From the NCBI RefSeq assembly GCF_900115305.1, contig NZ_FOVW01000006.1, positions 62,001-126,000 on the forward strand: DNA of 64,000 nt, read 5' to 3'. A program made the position numbers and the translations under genes. The notes under the pieces are model-generated. The model was not told the origin of the DNA. It ran no database searches and saw nothing but the letters and a program-made list of their open reading frames with translations. Of the stretch, positions 1-8,072 are shown in pieces. Each line of letters begins with the position of its first letter. Positions within the stretch are counted from its first letter, which is position 1. Source of the stretch: Algoriphagus ornithinivorans. GTDB lineage: Bacteria; Bacteroidota; Bacteroidia; Cytophagales; Cyclobacteriaceae.

Positions 1-2
1 AC

Positions 3-1421
3 AAAAAGCAGTTGGAGGAAAAGCAAGCAGCCATCAATGAGATCAACCAGTCTTATGTCTCGGTTCGAACCAAAAAAGAGCAACTGGCAGAATTACTTTC
101 TTCCAATGCCAACAAGCGAGAGGATATCCTAGATAGAATTGCGGAGCTGGAAGAAAGTCTCTCCACCATTCAACCGGATTTATTGGAACAGCGAGGTGAA
201 TATGAATCTGCGGCTCAGGATCTGGAAATGCTGACTGAGGACTTGGAGAAAGAATCTGCTTTGCTTTCCGAAAAATCTCAGGCTTTCAACCAGGAAAATA
301 TCCTCTATCATCAGCAACTGAACCGCGTGAATAGCCTGGAGCAGGAGATCGAGTTTAAGCAGAATGCTTATGAGAGTTCCAAGGAGCGTATAGAAAAGTC
401 CCAAGCTGAATTGGCCTCTCTGGATTCAGAAATCAAAGGATTATTAGAAAACAATGAGATCAAGGATGATGAATTGATTGAATTGTATTCGGAAAAAGAA
501 GGGATTGAAGCTGGGGTTACCGAAGCTGAAAAGGATTACTATGGCAGTCGGGGCTTGATTGATGAAACAGATCAGAAAATCCGCAGTCTACAGAAAGCCA
601 AGGAAAGTCATGATCAATTGTTGCATGAATTACAGAATAGCATCAATGAGATCAAGCTGAAAATGACCTCCATGAAAGAGCGTCTGAGCGTGGAATTTGA
701 GTTGGATCTGGATCAACTGATGGAGGAAAATCCTGAGCTGGATGAAGAATTTGCAGACTTCTCGGAAGAGGACTTGAGAAGCTTGGTTCAGAAGCATAAA
801 GAGAAGCTGGAGAAAATCGGCCCTATCAACCCTATGGCTATGGAGGCCTACGATGAGATCAAGGAGCGTCACGACTTTATCATTACTCAAAAAGATGACT
901 TGGTGAAGGCCAAGGAATCCTTATTGACCACTATTCAAGAAATCGATGATGTGGCCAAGGAGACCTTTTTGGAGGCATTTGATAAGATCAAGGAGAACTT
1001 TATCAAGGTCTTTCGTTCCCTCTTTACAGAGCAGGATGATTGCGACTTAAAGCTGACCGATCCGGACAATCCCTTGGAGTCCAGCATAGAGATTATGGCC
1101 AAGCCTAAGGGCAAGCGACCATTGACTATCAATCAGCTATCTGGGGGAGAAAAGACCTTGACAGCCACTTCCCTACTCTTCTCTATCTATCTGCTCAAGC
1201 CAGCGCCATTCTGTATTTTTGATGAGGTGGATGCACCTTTGGACGATGCCAATATTGACAAGTTCAACCAGATTATCCAGCAGTTCAGCGGAGAGTCCCA
1301 ATTTATCATCGTCACCCACAACAAGCGCACCATGGCCAGCACGGATATTATCTACGGTATTACCATGATAGAAGCAGGAGTTAGTAGAGTTGTGCCGGTA
1401 GATTTGAGGGAGTTGGCTTAA
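3..1421 (+). CDS. smc: Chromosome segregation protein SMC, C-terminal part (5' end outside window)
   Basis: This is the C-terminal part of an SMC ATPase, the core of the bacterial condensin that compacts and segregates chromosomes. The reading frame is open from the first bases, so the start, the N-terminal Walker A lobe and the hinge lie upstream of the window. Most of the visible part is a heptad-rich coiled coil. The C-terminal head lobe follows, with the ABC signature (LSGGEKTLTA), Walker B (FCIFDEVDAPLDDAN) and the H-loop (IIVTHNKRTM). The TTG near base 12 is internal and not a start. The gene ends 50 bases before a McrB-like gene, and no terminator hairpin was seen between them. The family call is secure. 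Confidence 0.97.
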   Translation, partial: KKQLEEKQAAINEINQSYVSVRTKKEQLAELLSSNANKREDILDRIAELEESLSTIQPDLLEQRGEYESAAQDLEMLTEDLEKESALLSEKSQAFNQENILYHQQLNRVNSLEQEIEFKQNAYESSKERIEKSQAELASLDSEIKGLLENNEIKDDELIELYSEKEGIEAGVTEAEKDYYGSRGLIDETDQKIRSLQKAKESHDQLLHELQNSINEIKLKMTSMKERLSVEFELDLDQLMEENPELDEEFADFSEEDLRSLVQKHKEKLEKIGPINPMAMEAYDEIKERHDFIITQKDDLVKAKESLLTTIQEIDDVAKETFLEAFDKIKENFIKVFRSLFTEQDDCDLKLTDPDNPLESSIEIMAKPKGKRPLTINQLSGGEKTLTATSLLFSIYLLKPAPFCIFDEVDAPLDDANIDKFNQIIQQFSGESQFIIVTHNKRTMASTDIIYGITMIEAGVSRVVPVDLRELA

Positions 1422-1471
1422 TCCAAAAAAGTATTACAGATTTAATTTTTAGGAACTTTTATAAAATTTAT

Positions 1472-3340
1472 ATGGAACTATTTTTTTCAAGAGATGAGCT
1501 TGTTGAGGCTATCAAAAAAATAGATGAAGACCCAAGTCAAAAAAAAGGAAGGCAATCATCAACATATGATTTGATTTATGAAGGAAAAAACTACCCTCCA
1601 ATTTTAGTTCTTTCGGTTGCAAATCAACTAAAGGGAGGAAAAGATTTGACTTTAGAGGACTTTGGAAACAATGTTAGTATACCATTTAAAATTCTTCGAG
1701 AAAATGATTTTGAGATCATCCCTAAAAAATCTAACCAAGATTTAGAAAATCACATGAGTTATTATGATGAGTTGATAAAATTTTTAGACCAGGCAAAAAC
1801 AACCGACCTAAAAACTAAAGGCTATTTGAAAAGCTATGCTAATTTAAAGGTTAAGGTAAGTTTTGGTCAAGGGTATCCGGCAAACATCCCATGGATTTCA
1901 TTTCTGGCTGATCCTTACACCACTGCTGACGGAATTTATCCTGTTTACCTATATTACAAGGATGAAGACTTGCTAATTCTTGCACATGGAATTAGTGAAA
2001 CAACCCCCCCAAAAAAGGATTGGAATTTGGAAGACGCTAAAAGGATATCAAAATTCTTCGAAGAAGAAAGTCTAAATCCACCATACAGATACGGTGACTC
2101 ATTTGTTTTTAGGGTATACGATACAACCAATTTACCAAGTAGAGAAGCAATTGATTCTGATTTAAATCAAATTATTGAGAGGTATTTAGAGCTGACCTCC
2201 AAAATCCAACCTTTTTCGAATGATAAATTTGAAATTGAAAATTTCATTGAAAATTCTGGTGAAGTTAATTTAATTTTTAACCCTCTTTTAATTAAAAGAT
2301 TTGCTACTTCTCTCATTTCAAAACAATTTTTAATACTAACCGGTCTCTCAGGATCAGGAAAAACCAAACTTGCCCAATCTTTTGTAAAGTGGATTTCGTC
2401 AGATTCTAATCAATATAGAATTATCCCTGTCGGTGCTGACTGGACCAATCGAGAACCTCTTTTGGGGTATCCAAATGCTTTGAATCCAAAAGAGTATGTC
2501 AAACCTGAAAACGGAGCTTTAGATTTATTGATTGAGGCTAACGAGAATCCCTATCTCCCCTTTTTTTTGATTTTGGATGAGATGAATCTGAGTCATGTGG
2601 AGCGTTATTTTGCTGATTTCCTTAGTGCTATGGAATCCGGCGAGGAAATTTTCCTACACAGCGGAACGGAATCCATCAGCGGAATTCCATCCAAAATCAA
2701 AATTCCAAAAAACCTATTTATCATCGGCACAGTCAATATCGATGAGACCACCCATATGTTCAGCCCCAAGGTTCTGGATCGGGCCAATACCGTTGAATTC
2801 CGGATTACACCCGATGAAATGTCCTCCTTCTTAAATCAAATAAGGGAAATCAACATGGAAAATCTGGAGTCCAAAGGTGCCGGAATGGCAAAAAGCTTTT
2901 TGGAAATGGCTTTGGATAAATCTATTCCAAATGAAGAAATGGAGGAAGTCAAAGCGGAGTTAGGCAAATTCTTTGCCGAACTGAAAAAAGTAGGTGCTGA
3001 GTTTGGCTATCGATCAGCCACGGAAATCCTCAAATTAATTGACCGATTAGGCAAGATTGATTCTGGATTAAGCCAAGAAGAAAAACTAGATATTACTATT
3101 ATTCAAAAGCTACTTCCAAAACTGCATGGATCTAGGCGAAAACTTGTTCCTGTATTGACATCCCTTGCCAATCTTTGCCTTAAGGATTCTTTCAAGCCAG
3201 AGAACGAAAATGCATCTGTTGAGAATAAGGTTTTCGAAGCGCAATTGGATCAAATCAAATATCCTATATCGTATGAAAAGCTATCACGGATGCACAAGGC
3301 AGCCATTGAAAACGGATTTGCAAGCTTTGCCGAAGCTTAA
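1472..3340 (+). CDS. McrB-like AAA+ GTPase with N-terminal head domain and MrcB/DUF3578 domain
   Basis: Probable motor subunit of a McrBC-type, modification-dependent restriction system. Residues 1-80 (with YEGKNYPPILVLSVANQL) resemble the head domain found at the start of ScoMcrA-like restriction proteins. Residues about 95-240 match the MrcB/DUF3578 type (IPWISFLADPYTTADGIYP, LAHGISET). The AAA+ domain has Walker A GLSGSGKT (291-298), Walker B LILDEMNL (D369, E370) and the McrB-type segment GTVNIDETTHMF (419-430), where E. coli McrB has MNTADRS. In this family the motor uses GTP and drives a McrC nuclease. The partner starts 3 bases after this stop, which implies one operon. The recognised DNA modification cannot be read from sequence. 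Confidence 0.88.
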   Translation: MELFFSRDELVEAIKKIDEDPSQKKGRQSSTYDLIYEGKNYPPILVLSVANQLKGGKDLTLEDFGNNVSIPFKILRENDFEIIPKKSNQDLENHMSYYDELIKFLDQAKTTDLKTKGYLKSYANLKVKVSFGQGYPANIPWISFLADPYTTADGIYPVYLYYKDEDLLILAHGISETTPPKKDWNLEDAKRISKFFEEESLNPPYRYGDSFVFRVYDTTNLPSREAIDSDLNQIIERYLELTSKIQPFSNDKFEIENFIENSGEVNLIFNPLLIKRFATSLISKQFLILTGLSGSGKTKLAQSFVKWISSDSNQYRIIPVGADWTNREPLLGYPNALNPKEYVKPENGALDLLIEANENPYLPFFLILDEMNLSHVERYFADFLSAMESGEEIFLHSGTESISGIPSKIKIPKNLFIIGTVNIDETTHMFSPKVLDRANTVEFRITPDEMSSFLNQIREINMENLESKGAGMAKSFLEMALDKSIPNEEMEEVKAELGKFFAELKKVGAEFGYRSATEILKLIDRLGKIDSGLSQEEKLDITIIQKLLPKLHGSRRKLVPVLTSLANLCLKDSFKPENENASVENKVFEAQLDQIKYPISYEKLSRMHKAAIENGFASFAEA

Positions 3341-3343
3341 CCT

Positions 3344-5641
3344 ATGCCAGCTGTTTCATCCATATCGATCGATCTATCTGAGGTAGAAGATGGCTTAGTC
3401 TTAGAAATCCTTAATAAAAATAGAGAGGAGTTTCTTTTTGATGAATACCAGGAAAGCCTAGAAAACAACGAAGCCAGATATCAATTAGTGGAAGGTTGTT
3501 TTTATGAATATGACATAAATAATCCTGAATATTCATTAGATGCTGAAAATGAAAGTATTGTTCAATCCTCTCAAAAGCGCCCATATTCTGGTATTATAGC
3601 ACCTAATATTTATGTGGGGACTCTTTTTCTTAACCTCAACAAAAAAGGAATTGAAAATCCAATCAAGAAAATTCCACTTGAGGTGCGATCCAAAAAAACA
3701 GACTATAGGAATGATTACCGTGACATGTTGGAATTCATAACCGAAAAATCTACAGATCTCCTCCTTCAAATCAACTCTCCGGTTTACCAAAATTTTGAAC
3801 CTAATTTTGATCAGGGCATATCGGAAAAGGTACTTTATCAGCGCTTTATCTTTTTAAAGTCCATCATCGGCACTTCGGAATTTCATGAGGCAGTGCACCG
3901 GATTGTTTCGTTTCCTAATACCAAATGGAAAGAAGAAACAGAACTAAAGGAGGTAAGGAATGTGCGTCGCTTTTCCCGAAGTACAGTTGCCGAAATTATC
4001 AAAGGCAAAAACCGAAATAAAATTCCTGATACCCACCCACTCTGTGGCTATGGATTGGATTCTATTCCTGCCAAAATACTTTCTTCCAGAAAAGTGGATT
4101 CACTGGATACTCCGGAGAATCGATTTATCAAGTACGCCTTGGAAACTTTTTTAAAGTTTTGTGTGGAAATCCATGTCAAGGCACGGAAACTTAAATCACA
4201 AAGTCAATTGGCCATAGAATCGGAACGGTTGGTAGCCGAATTGGAAAACCATCTTCATCATACCGTTTTCAGCGAGATTTCTGCCCCCCATTTGTTGAAA
4301 TTAAATAGTCCGGTTTTTCAGAGAAAAGAGGGTTATAGGGAAGTTTTACGGGTATGGCTGATGTTTGATCTAGCTGCCAAACTGATCTGGAAAGGTGGAG
4401 AAGATGTGTATGAAGGAGGTAAAAAGGATATTGCAACACTTTATGAATATTGGCTTTTCTTTAAAATGCTTGAAATCCTTCAGCATCTTTTTGAAATCGA
4501 ACCCAAGCAATTGGAGGAATTGATAACTGTCAAAGATGAAGGCTTGAATATCAATCTGAAACAAGGAAAATTCACTGCTTTAAAAGGGATCTTCAATTCA
4601 GGAAACCGGAAGTTTCATGTTCAGTTCAACTACAATCGGTCATTTCAAGGAAAAAATGATTACCCAAAATCAGGAAGCTGGACCACTACCCTTCGGCCCG
4701 ATTATACCCTTTCCGTTTGGCCATTTGGAATTAGTGAGATTCAGGCAGAGAAGGAAGAATTAATTGTTCACATTCACTTTGATGCCAAGTATAAAGCGGA
4801 CAACATATTTCAAATTACAGATCAGGAAGATGAATTGGAAGAGGAAAAAACCGCTAACAGAAAAGGCATCTATAAAAATGCTGATCTCCTGAAAATGCAT
4901 GCGTATAAAGATGCAATCCGCAGAACGGGTGGAGCCTATGTTTTGTACCCGGGAAATGTTCCGATTGAAAGAAAGGGCTTTCATGAGATTATCCCAGGAC
5001 TGGGAGCTTTTCCTGTTCGTCCGTCCAAAATGGATGATGGTACTAGAGAACTGGAAACCTTTATCAAACAGGTTATTTATCATTTTATTAACCGCGCATC
5101 GCAGCGGGAAAAAATCGCTTTTAAATCATTCAAAGTTTATCAAAATCCACCATCAAAAGAAGACCGAGTAGACGATTTACTTCCAGAGGCATTTGGAGAA
5201 AATAGACACTTGATTCCAGATGAAACTTATGTGCTAATTGGATATTATAAATCTGAAGAGCATTTAGATTGGATCAAGAAAAAGAAGAAGTACAATTTTA
5301 GAACAGGCGCCGGAAACGGTTCTTTAAATCTCGATTTGGAAACAGTAAGCGCTAAATATTTACTTCTCCATACAAAAGGCGATAAAGATTCAAGTCACTT
5401 ATGGAAAATCGTTAGCAAAGGGCCTAAAGTTTTTTCTAAATCTGATTTAGAAAAATTGGATTATCCATCTCCTTCAAATGATTTTTATTTAGTTATTAAC
5501 CTCAAACCCATCACAGATCCTGAATTTATCGGTAAAAGATGGGCATTTAAAAAATTGGATAAATACAAAAAAGGAAATGCTTCTGCACTTCCATTTACTG
5601 CGAGCATTGCTGAATTTGTTAAAGTAAACTCTCATATTTGA
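3344..5641 (+). CDS. McrC-like DUF2357 protein with PD-(D/E)XK nuclease domain
   Basis: Probable nuclease partner of the upstream McrB-like GTPase, 765 aa. The N-terminal half resembles DUF2357 proteins that accompany divergent McrB ATPases. A PD-(D/E)XK core follows, with D453 (LRPDYTLSVWPFG) and D480-A-K482 (HIHFDAKYKAD). After the nuclease come about 140 residues (roughly 620-765) rich in Lys and aromatic residues (WIKKKKKYNFRTG, LLLHTKGD, GKRWAFKKL) that I do not recognise; they may be an added nucleic-acid or modified-base reader. The gene starts 3 bases after the McrB-like stop and ends 15 bases before the convergent PLD gene. The role is inferred from family and pairing. Confidence 0.82.
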   Translation: MPAVSSISIDLSEVEDGLVLEILNKNREEFLFDEYQESLENNEARYQLVEGCFYEYDINNPEYSLDAENESIVQSSQKRPYSGIIAPNIYVGTLFLNLNKKGIENPIKKIPLEVRSKKTDYRNDYRDMLEFITEKSTDLLLQINSPVYQNFEPNFDQGISEKVLYQRFIFLKSIIGTSEFHEAVHRIVSFPNTKWKEETELKEVRNVRRFSRSTVAEIIKGKNRNKIPDTHPLCGYGLDSIPAKILSSRKVDSLDTPENRFIKYALETFLKFCVEIHVKARKLKSQSQLAIESERLVAELENHLHHTVFSEISAPHLLKLNSPVFQRKEGYREVLRVWLMFDLAAKLIWKGGEDVYEGGKKDIATLYEYWLFFKMLEILQHLFEIEPKQLEELITVKDEGLNINLKQGKFTALKGIFNSGNRKFHVQFNYNRSFQGKNDYPKSGSWTTTLRPDYTLSVWPFGISEIQAEKEELIVHIHFDAKYKADNIFQITDQEDELEEEKTANRKGIYKNADLLKMHAYKDAIRRTGGAYVLYPGNVPIERKGFHEIIPGLGAFPVRPSKMDDGTRELETFIKQVIYHFINRASQREKIAFKSFKVYQNPPSKEDRVDDLLPEAFGENRHLIPDETYVLIGYYKSEEHLDWIKKKKKYNFRTGAGNGSLNLDLETVSAKYLLLHTKGDKDSSHLWKIVSKGPKVFSKSDLEKLDYPSPSNDFYLVINLKPITDPEFIGKRWAFKKLDKYKKGNASALPFTASIAEFVKVNSHI

Positions 5642-5656
5642 AAAGATAGTTTGGAA

Positions 5657-6589
5657 TTAATTAAGACCTAATTCTTCAATTATTTTTTTAGCATGAATCC
5701 AATTTTTATTTAAAATTGGTTTTGCCATTGAAGTTTTACCAAAAGATGGTTCACCCGAAAAATGGCAAAACTTCTCCTCAAAATTAGGGTTTTCATATTT
5801 AGACCAACTCTGATATGCAGTATATGAAAATCGCCTTTCTGGATTAAATGGAATTTTTTGACCTGACCTTATGCAAAATCCCTCGATAACTTTCCCGGTG
5901 CTCATAACATCTTTTTCCTCAGAAATTCGTTCTGGTCTTACACCATCAATTTGTTCACTACTAAGTTCATCTGGGTAATCAAAGACTGATTTTGGATTAG
6001 TTTTATCAATTGTTAATGATTTATAAAATTTGTCAGTAGAATCGAACAAAACTTTGGACCCCATATAATTCTTACTTTTAGAGAGCAAACCTTTTTTATT
6101 CTCAAAAATCGGTCTTTTAATAAAAACAACTTCATTTTTCTCTGCTATTTCTATACAAGTTTGCCAAGCAGCATCATCAACATTTGAGGTTTTTGAAATC
6201 TTTTCAAAAATACTTTGTTCAGCAAAGACTCCAAACTCTATATTATTCTTAAATGAATAATCGTATAGATTAATTGAAGTTATAACTCCATGATATTCAT
6301 TAGCATAATACTTTGCATGAAGATTAGGAGCATAAACAATACTAACATTCGGAAACTCCTTAAAGAATTCAAAATCTGCAATATTTAGGCTTTTAGAAAC
6401 ACTTTTTTCATTTTTTCCAAAGATCAATAAAATGTTGAGCTCAGGTTTAGCCTTATGTTTTAAAAATAATTCTTTGAAGTAATCATCGAGTTTGATATAA
6501 GGTGATACAATTAAAAGTTTTGATTTTGCATTCCAAATTATATCATAAATGAGGTTACTTAATTCCTCCCCTGTTAAAAATTTTGCCAT
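5657..6589 (-). CDS. Phospholipase D-like protein with C-terminal zinc-knuckle-like module
   Basis: A 310-residue protein with one PLD-superfamily domain in the first ~135 residues: a predicted beta strand LLIVSPYIKLDDYF, then the catalytic HxK segment APNLHAKYYAN and the downstream SINLYDYSFKNNIEFGVF. One HKD half usually means a homodimeric nuclease or phosphodiesterase. The C-terminal third has two short Cys motifs, GFCIRSGQKIPFNPERRFS and KFCHFSGEPSFGKTSMAKPI, arranged like the two halves of a treble clef but with one Cys each. This tail recurs in other Bacteroidota PLD proteins that I recall. The helicase-nuclease gene lies 130 bases upstream on the same strand. A DNA or RNA nuclease role in defence is inferred. 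Confidence 0.75.
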   Translation of the reverse strand: MAKFLTGEELSNLIYDIIWNAKSKLLIVSPYIKLDDYFKELFLKHKAKPELNILLIFGKNEKSVSKSLNIADFEFFKEFPNVSIVYAPNLHAKYYANEYHGVITSINLYDYSFKNNIEFGVFAEQSIFEKISKTSNVDDAAWQTCIEIAEKNEVVFIKRPIFENKKGLLSKSKNYMGSKVLFDSTDKFYKSLTIDKTNPKSVFDYPDELSSEQIDGVRPERISEEKDVMSTGKVIEGFCIRSGQKIPFNPERRFSYTAYQSWSKYENPNFEEKFCHFSGEPSFGKTSMAKPILNKNWIHAKKIIEELGLN

Positions 6590-6719
6590 GAGTTTTTTAT
6601 TTAAAATAAAACAAGTTTCCTCACTTTAAAAAGAAGAACCAATTAAGTACTTTATAAATGACTAATTTTCAAATCAATTGATTTTGAGAAAATAAATATT
6701 CCCTAAGTATTTGTTTTTT

Positions 6720-8072
6720 TTAAATATCTTTTTTGTTACCAACAAAGGAATCGTATTCATCAAACAAAGATTTTTGATAAACGCCTCCTTTGATTTTATT
6801 CATTAATTCCCGTATGAATTCATAATGTTTAACATAGGGATTGGGAACGGAAATGCTGGCTATTCCTTTGGATCGGAGTAGTTGGATTTTAATTTTATCC
6901 GATTCGATTCGCTTTTTGTTTCTGTAATGTTTCGTGCCGTTGATTTCAAAGACAACTTTTGGTACCCTACCCTGATAAATGACACCATCAAATTCCTTTT
7001 TGTTGACAAAATCATTATTGATTTCCTCAGGAAAGACATCCAGCACTTTTACATTTCGCTCCAACCGGCTTCCTTGGACTGAGCAATAATGGCACATTGT
7101 CTTATAAAATTCGTCCTCAAATTTCGAATCATTCGAAAACCCAATGGTAAACCTATTAGCCGAGCTTTGAGGGATTTGTGTGGTGCCGTTTTTTTGTACG
7201 TAATCAACCAGAGCATATAGATCATCATCCTTTCTTGAAAGAATATCTATCGCCTTTTTATCGGCAACCACAATTAAGTTTTCCTGAGCCCTGGTGACCC
7301 CCACATTGATCAACTGGCTGTTGTTCTTAATCCAATCGTAGGTTCTTCCAGAGGTGTTTCTTGATAGGGAAGTGGATATGATAATAGTTCTGTTCTCCTG
7401 GCCTTGTATTTTGTGAATTGTACCACAGCTTACGGATTCATCTATTTCATTATTGGCTTTCGCCCTTCCCAGGTATTGATTCAAAACTGCTTCCTGATTG
7501 CGGAAGGGGGTGATGATGAAAACATCTTTTAACTGATTGTCAGCAATGTATTTTACGATCTCTCCAGCTTCTTCAATGGTAGCATTTCTACTCTGCTGAT
7601 TTACATTATTCACATCAATCAGCTTCAGCTCCCCTTTTGACTTAATTTTCGAAAGGTTAAGCTTGTTCTCATAAAACCGCATGTTGGAATAGCTGATAAT
7701 CTTCTTTCCACAGCGATAATGATAGCTCAGCAGAATATCTCTGGAAATATTATCAATTCTCTTATATAGCGATAAAATAGAATTGTTGTAGTAATCGTAG
7801 GTCTTATCAACCTTGAATCGATGCATCAGCTGCTGGCCAGTACTCTCTTCAAAAACGACGATTGGCTTTAGCTGGTTTGTGTCTCCAATTAGAACCATGT
7901 TTTTGCACTTTGAAACAGGAATCAAGGCTGTGGCAACATCACATTGACCCGCTTCATCTATCACCAGTAAATCAAACTTACCTTTTCGTCCCAGCTTCCG
8001 GCTCGATAGATTGGTAGTAAGTATAATCGGAAATACTTTGGTGAGCTTTTCTAAATTCTCATCATCAGCAAC
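6720..8072 (-). CDS. C-terminal half of interrupted helicase: Walker B to nuclease domain
   Basis: Open frame that follows the internal TAG. It carries VADDENLEKLTKVFPIILTTN, Walker B DEAGQCD, the SF1 C-terminal lobe and the Vsr-like nuclease tail (VVFEINGTKHYRN, GIASISVPNP). The first usable start is a GTG at 7964, which falls inside Walker B, so independent translation would give a 414-residue protein without a working ATPase site; a downstream nuclease-only product cannot be excluded. I treat it as the second part of one broken gene and not as a separate gene. Confidence 0.55.
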   Translation of the reverse strand, partial: VADDENLEKLTKVFPIILTTNLSSRKLGRKGKFDLLVIDEAGQCDVATALIPVSKCKNMVLIGDTNQLKPIVVFEESTGQQLMHRFKVDKTYDYYNNSILSLYKRIDNISRDILLSYHYRCGKKIISYSNMRFYENKLNLSKIKSKGELKLIDVNNVNQQSRNATIEEAGEIVKYIADNQLKDVFIITPFRNQEAVLNQYLGRAKANNEIDESVSCGTIHKIQGQENRTIIISTSLSRNTSGRTYDWIKNNSQLINVGVTRAQENLIVVADKKAIDILSRKDDDLYALVDYVQKNGTTQIPQSSANRFTIGFSNDSKFEDEFYKTMCHYCSVQGSRLERNVKVLDVFPEEINNDFVNKKEFDGVIYQGRVPKVVFEINGTKHYRNKKRIESDKIKIQLLRSKGIASISVPNPYVKHYEFIRELMNKIKGGVYQKSLFDEYDSFVGNKKDI

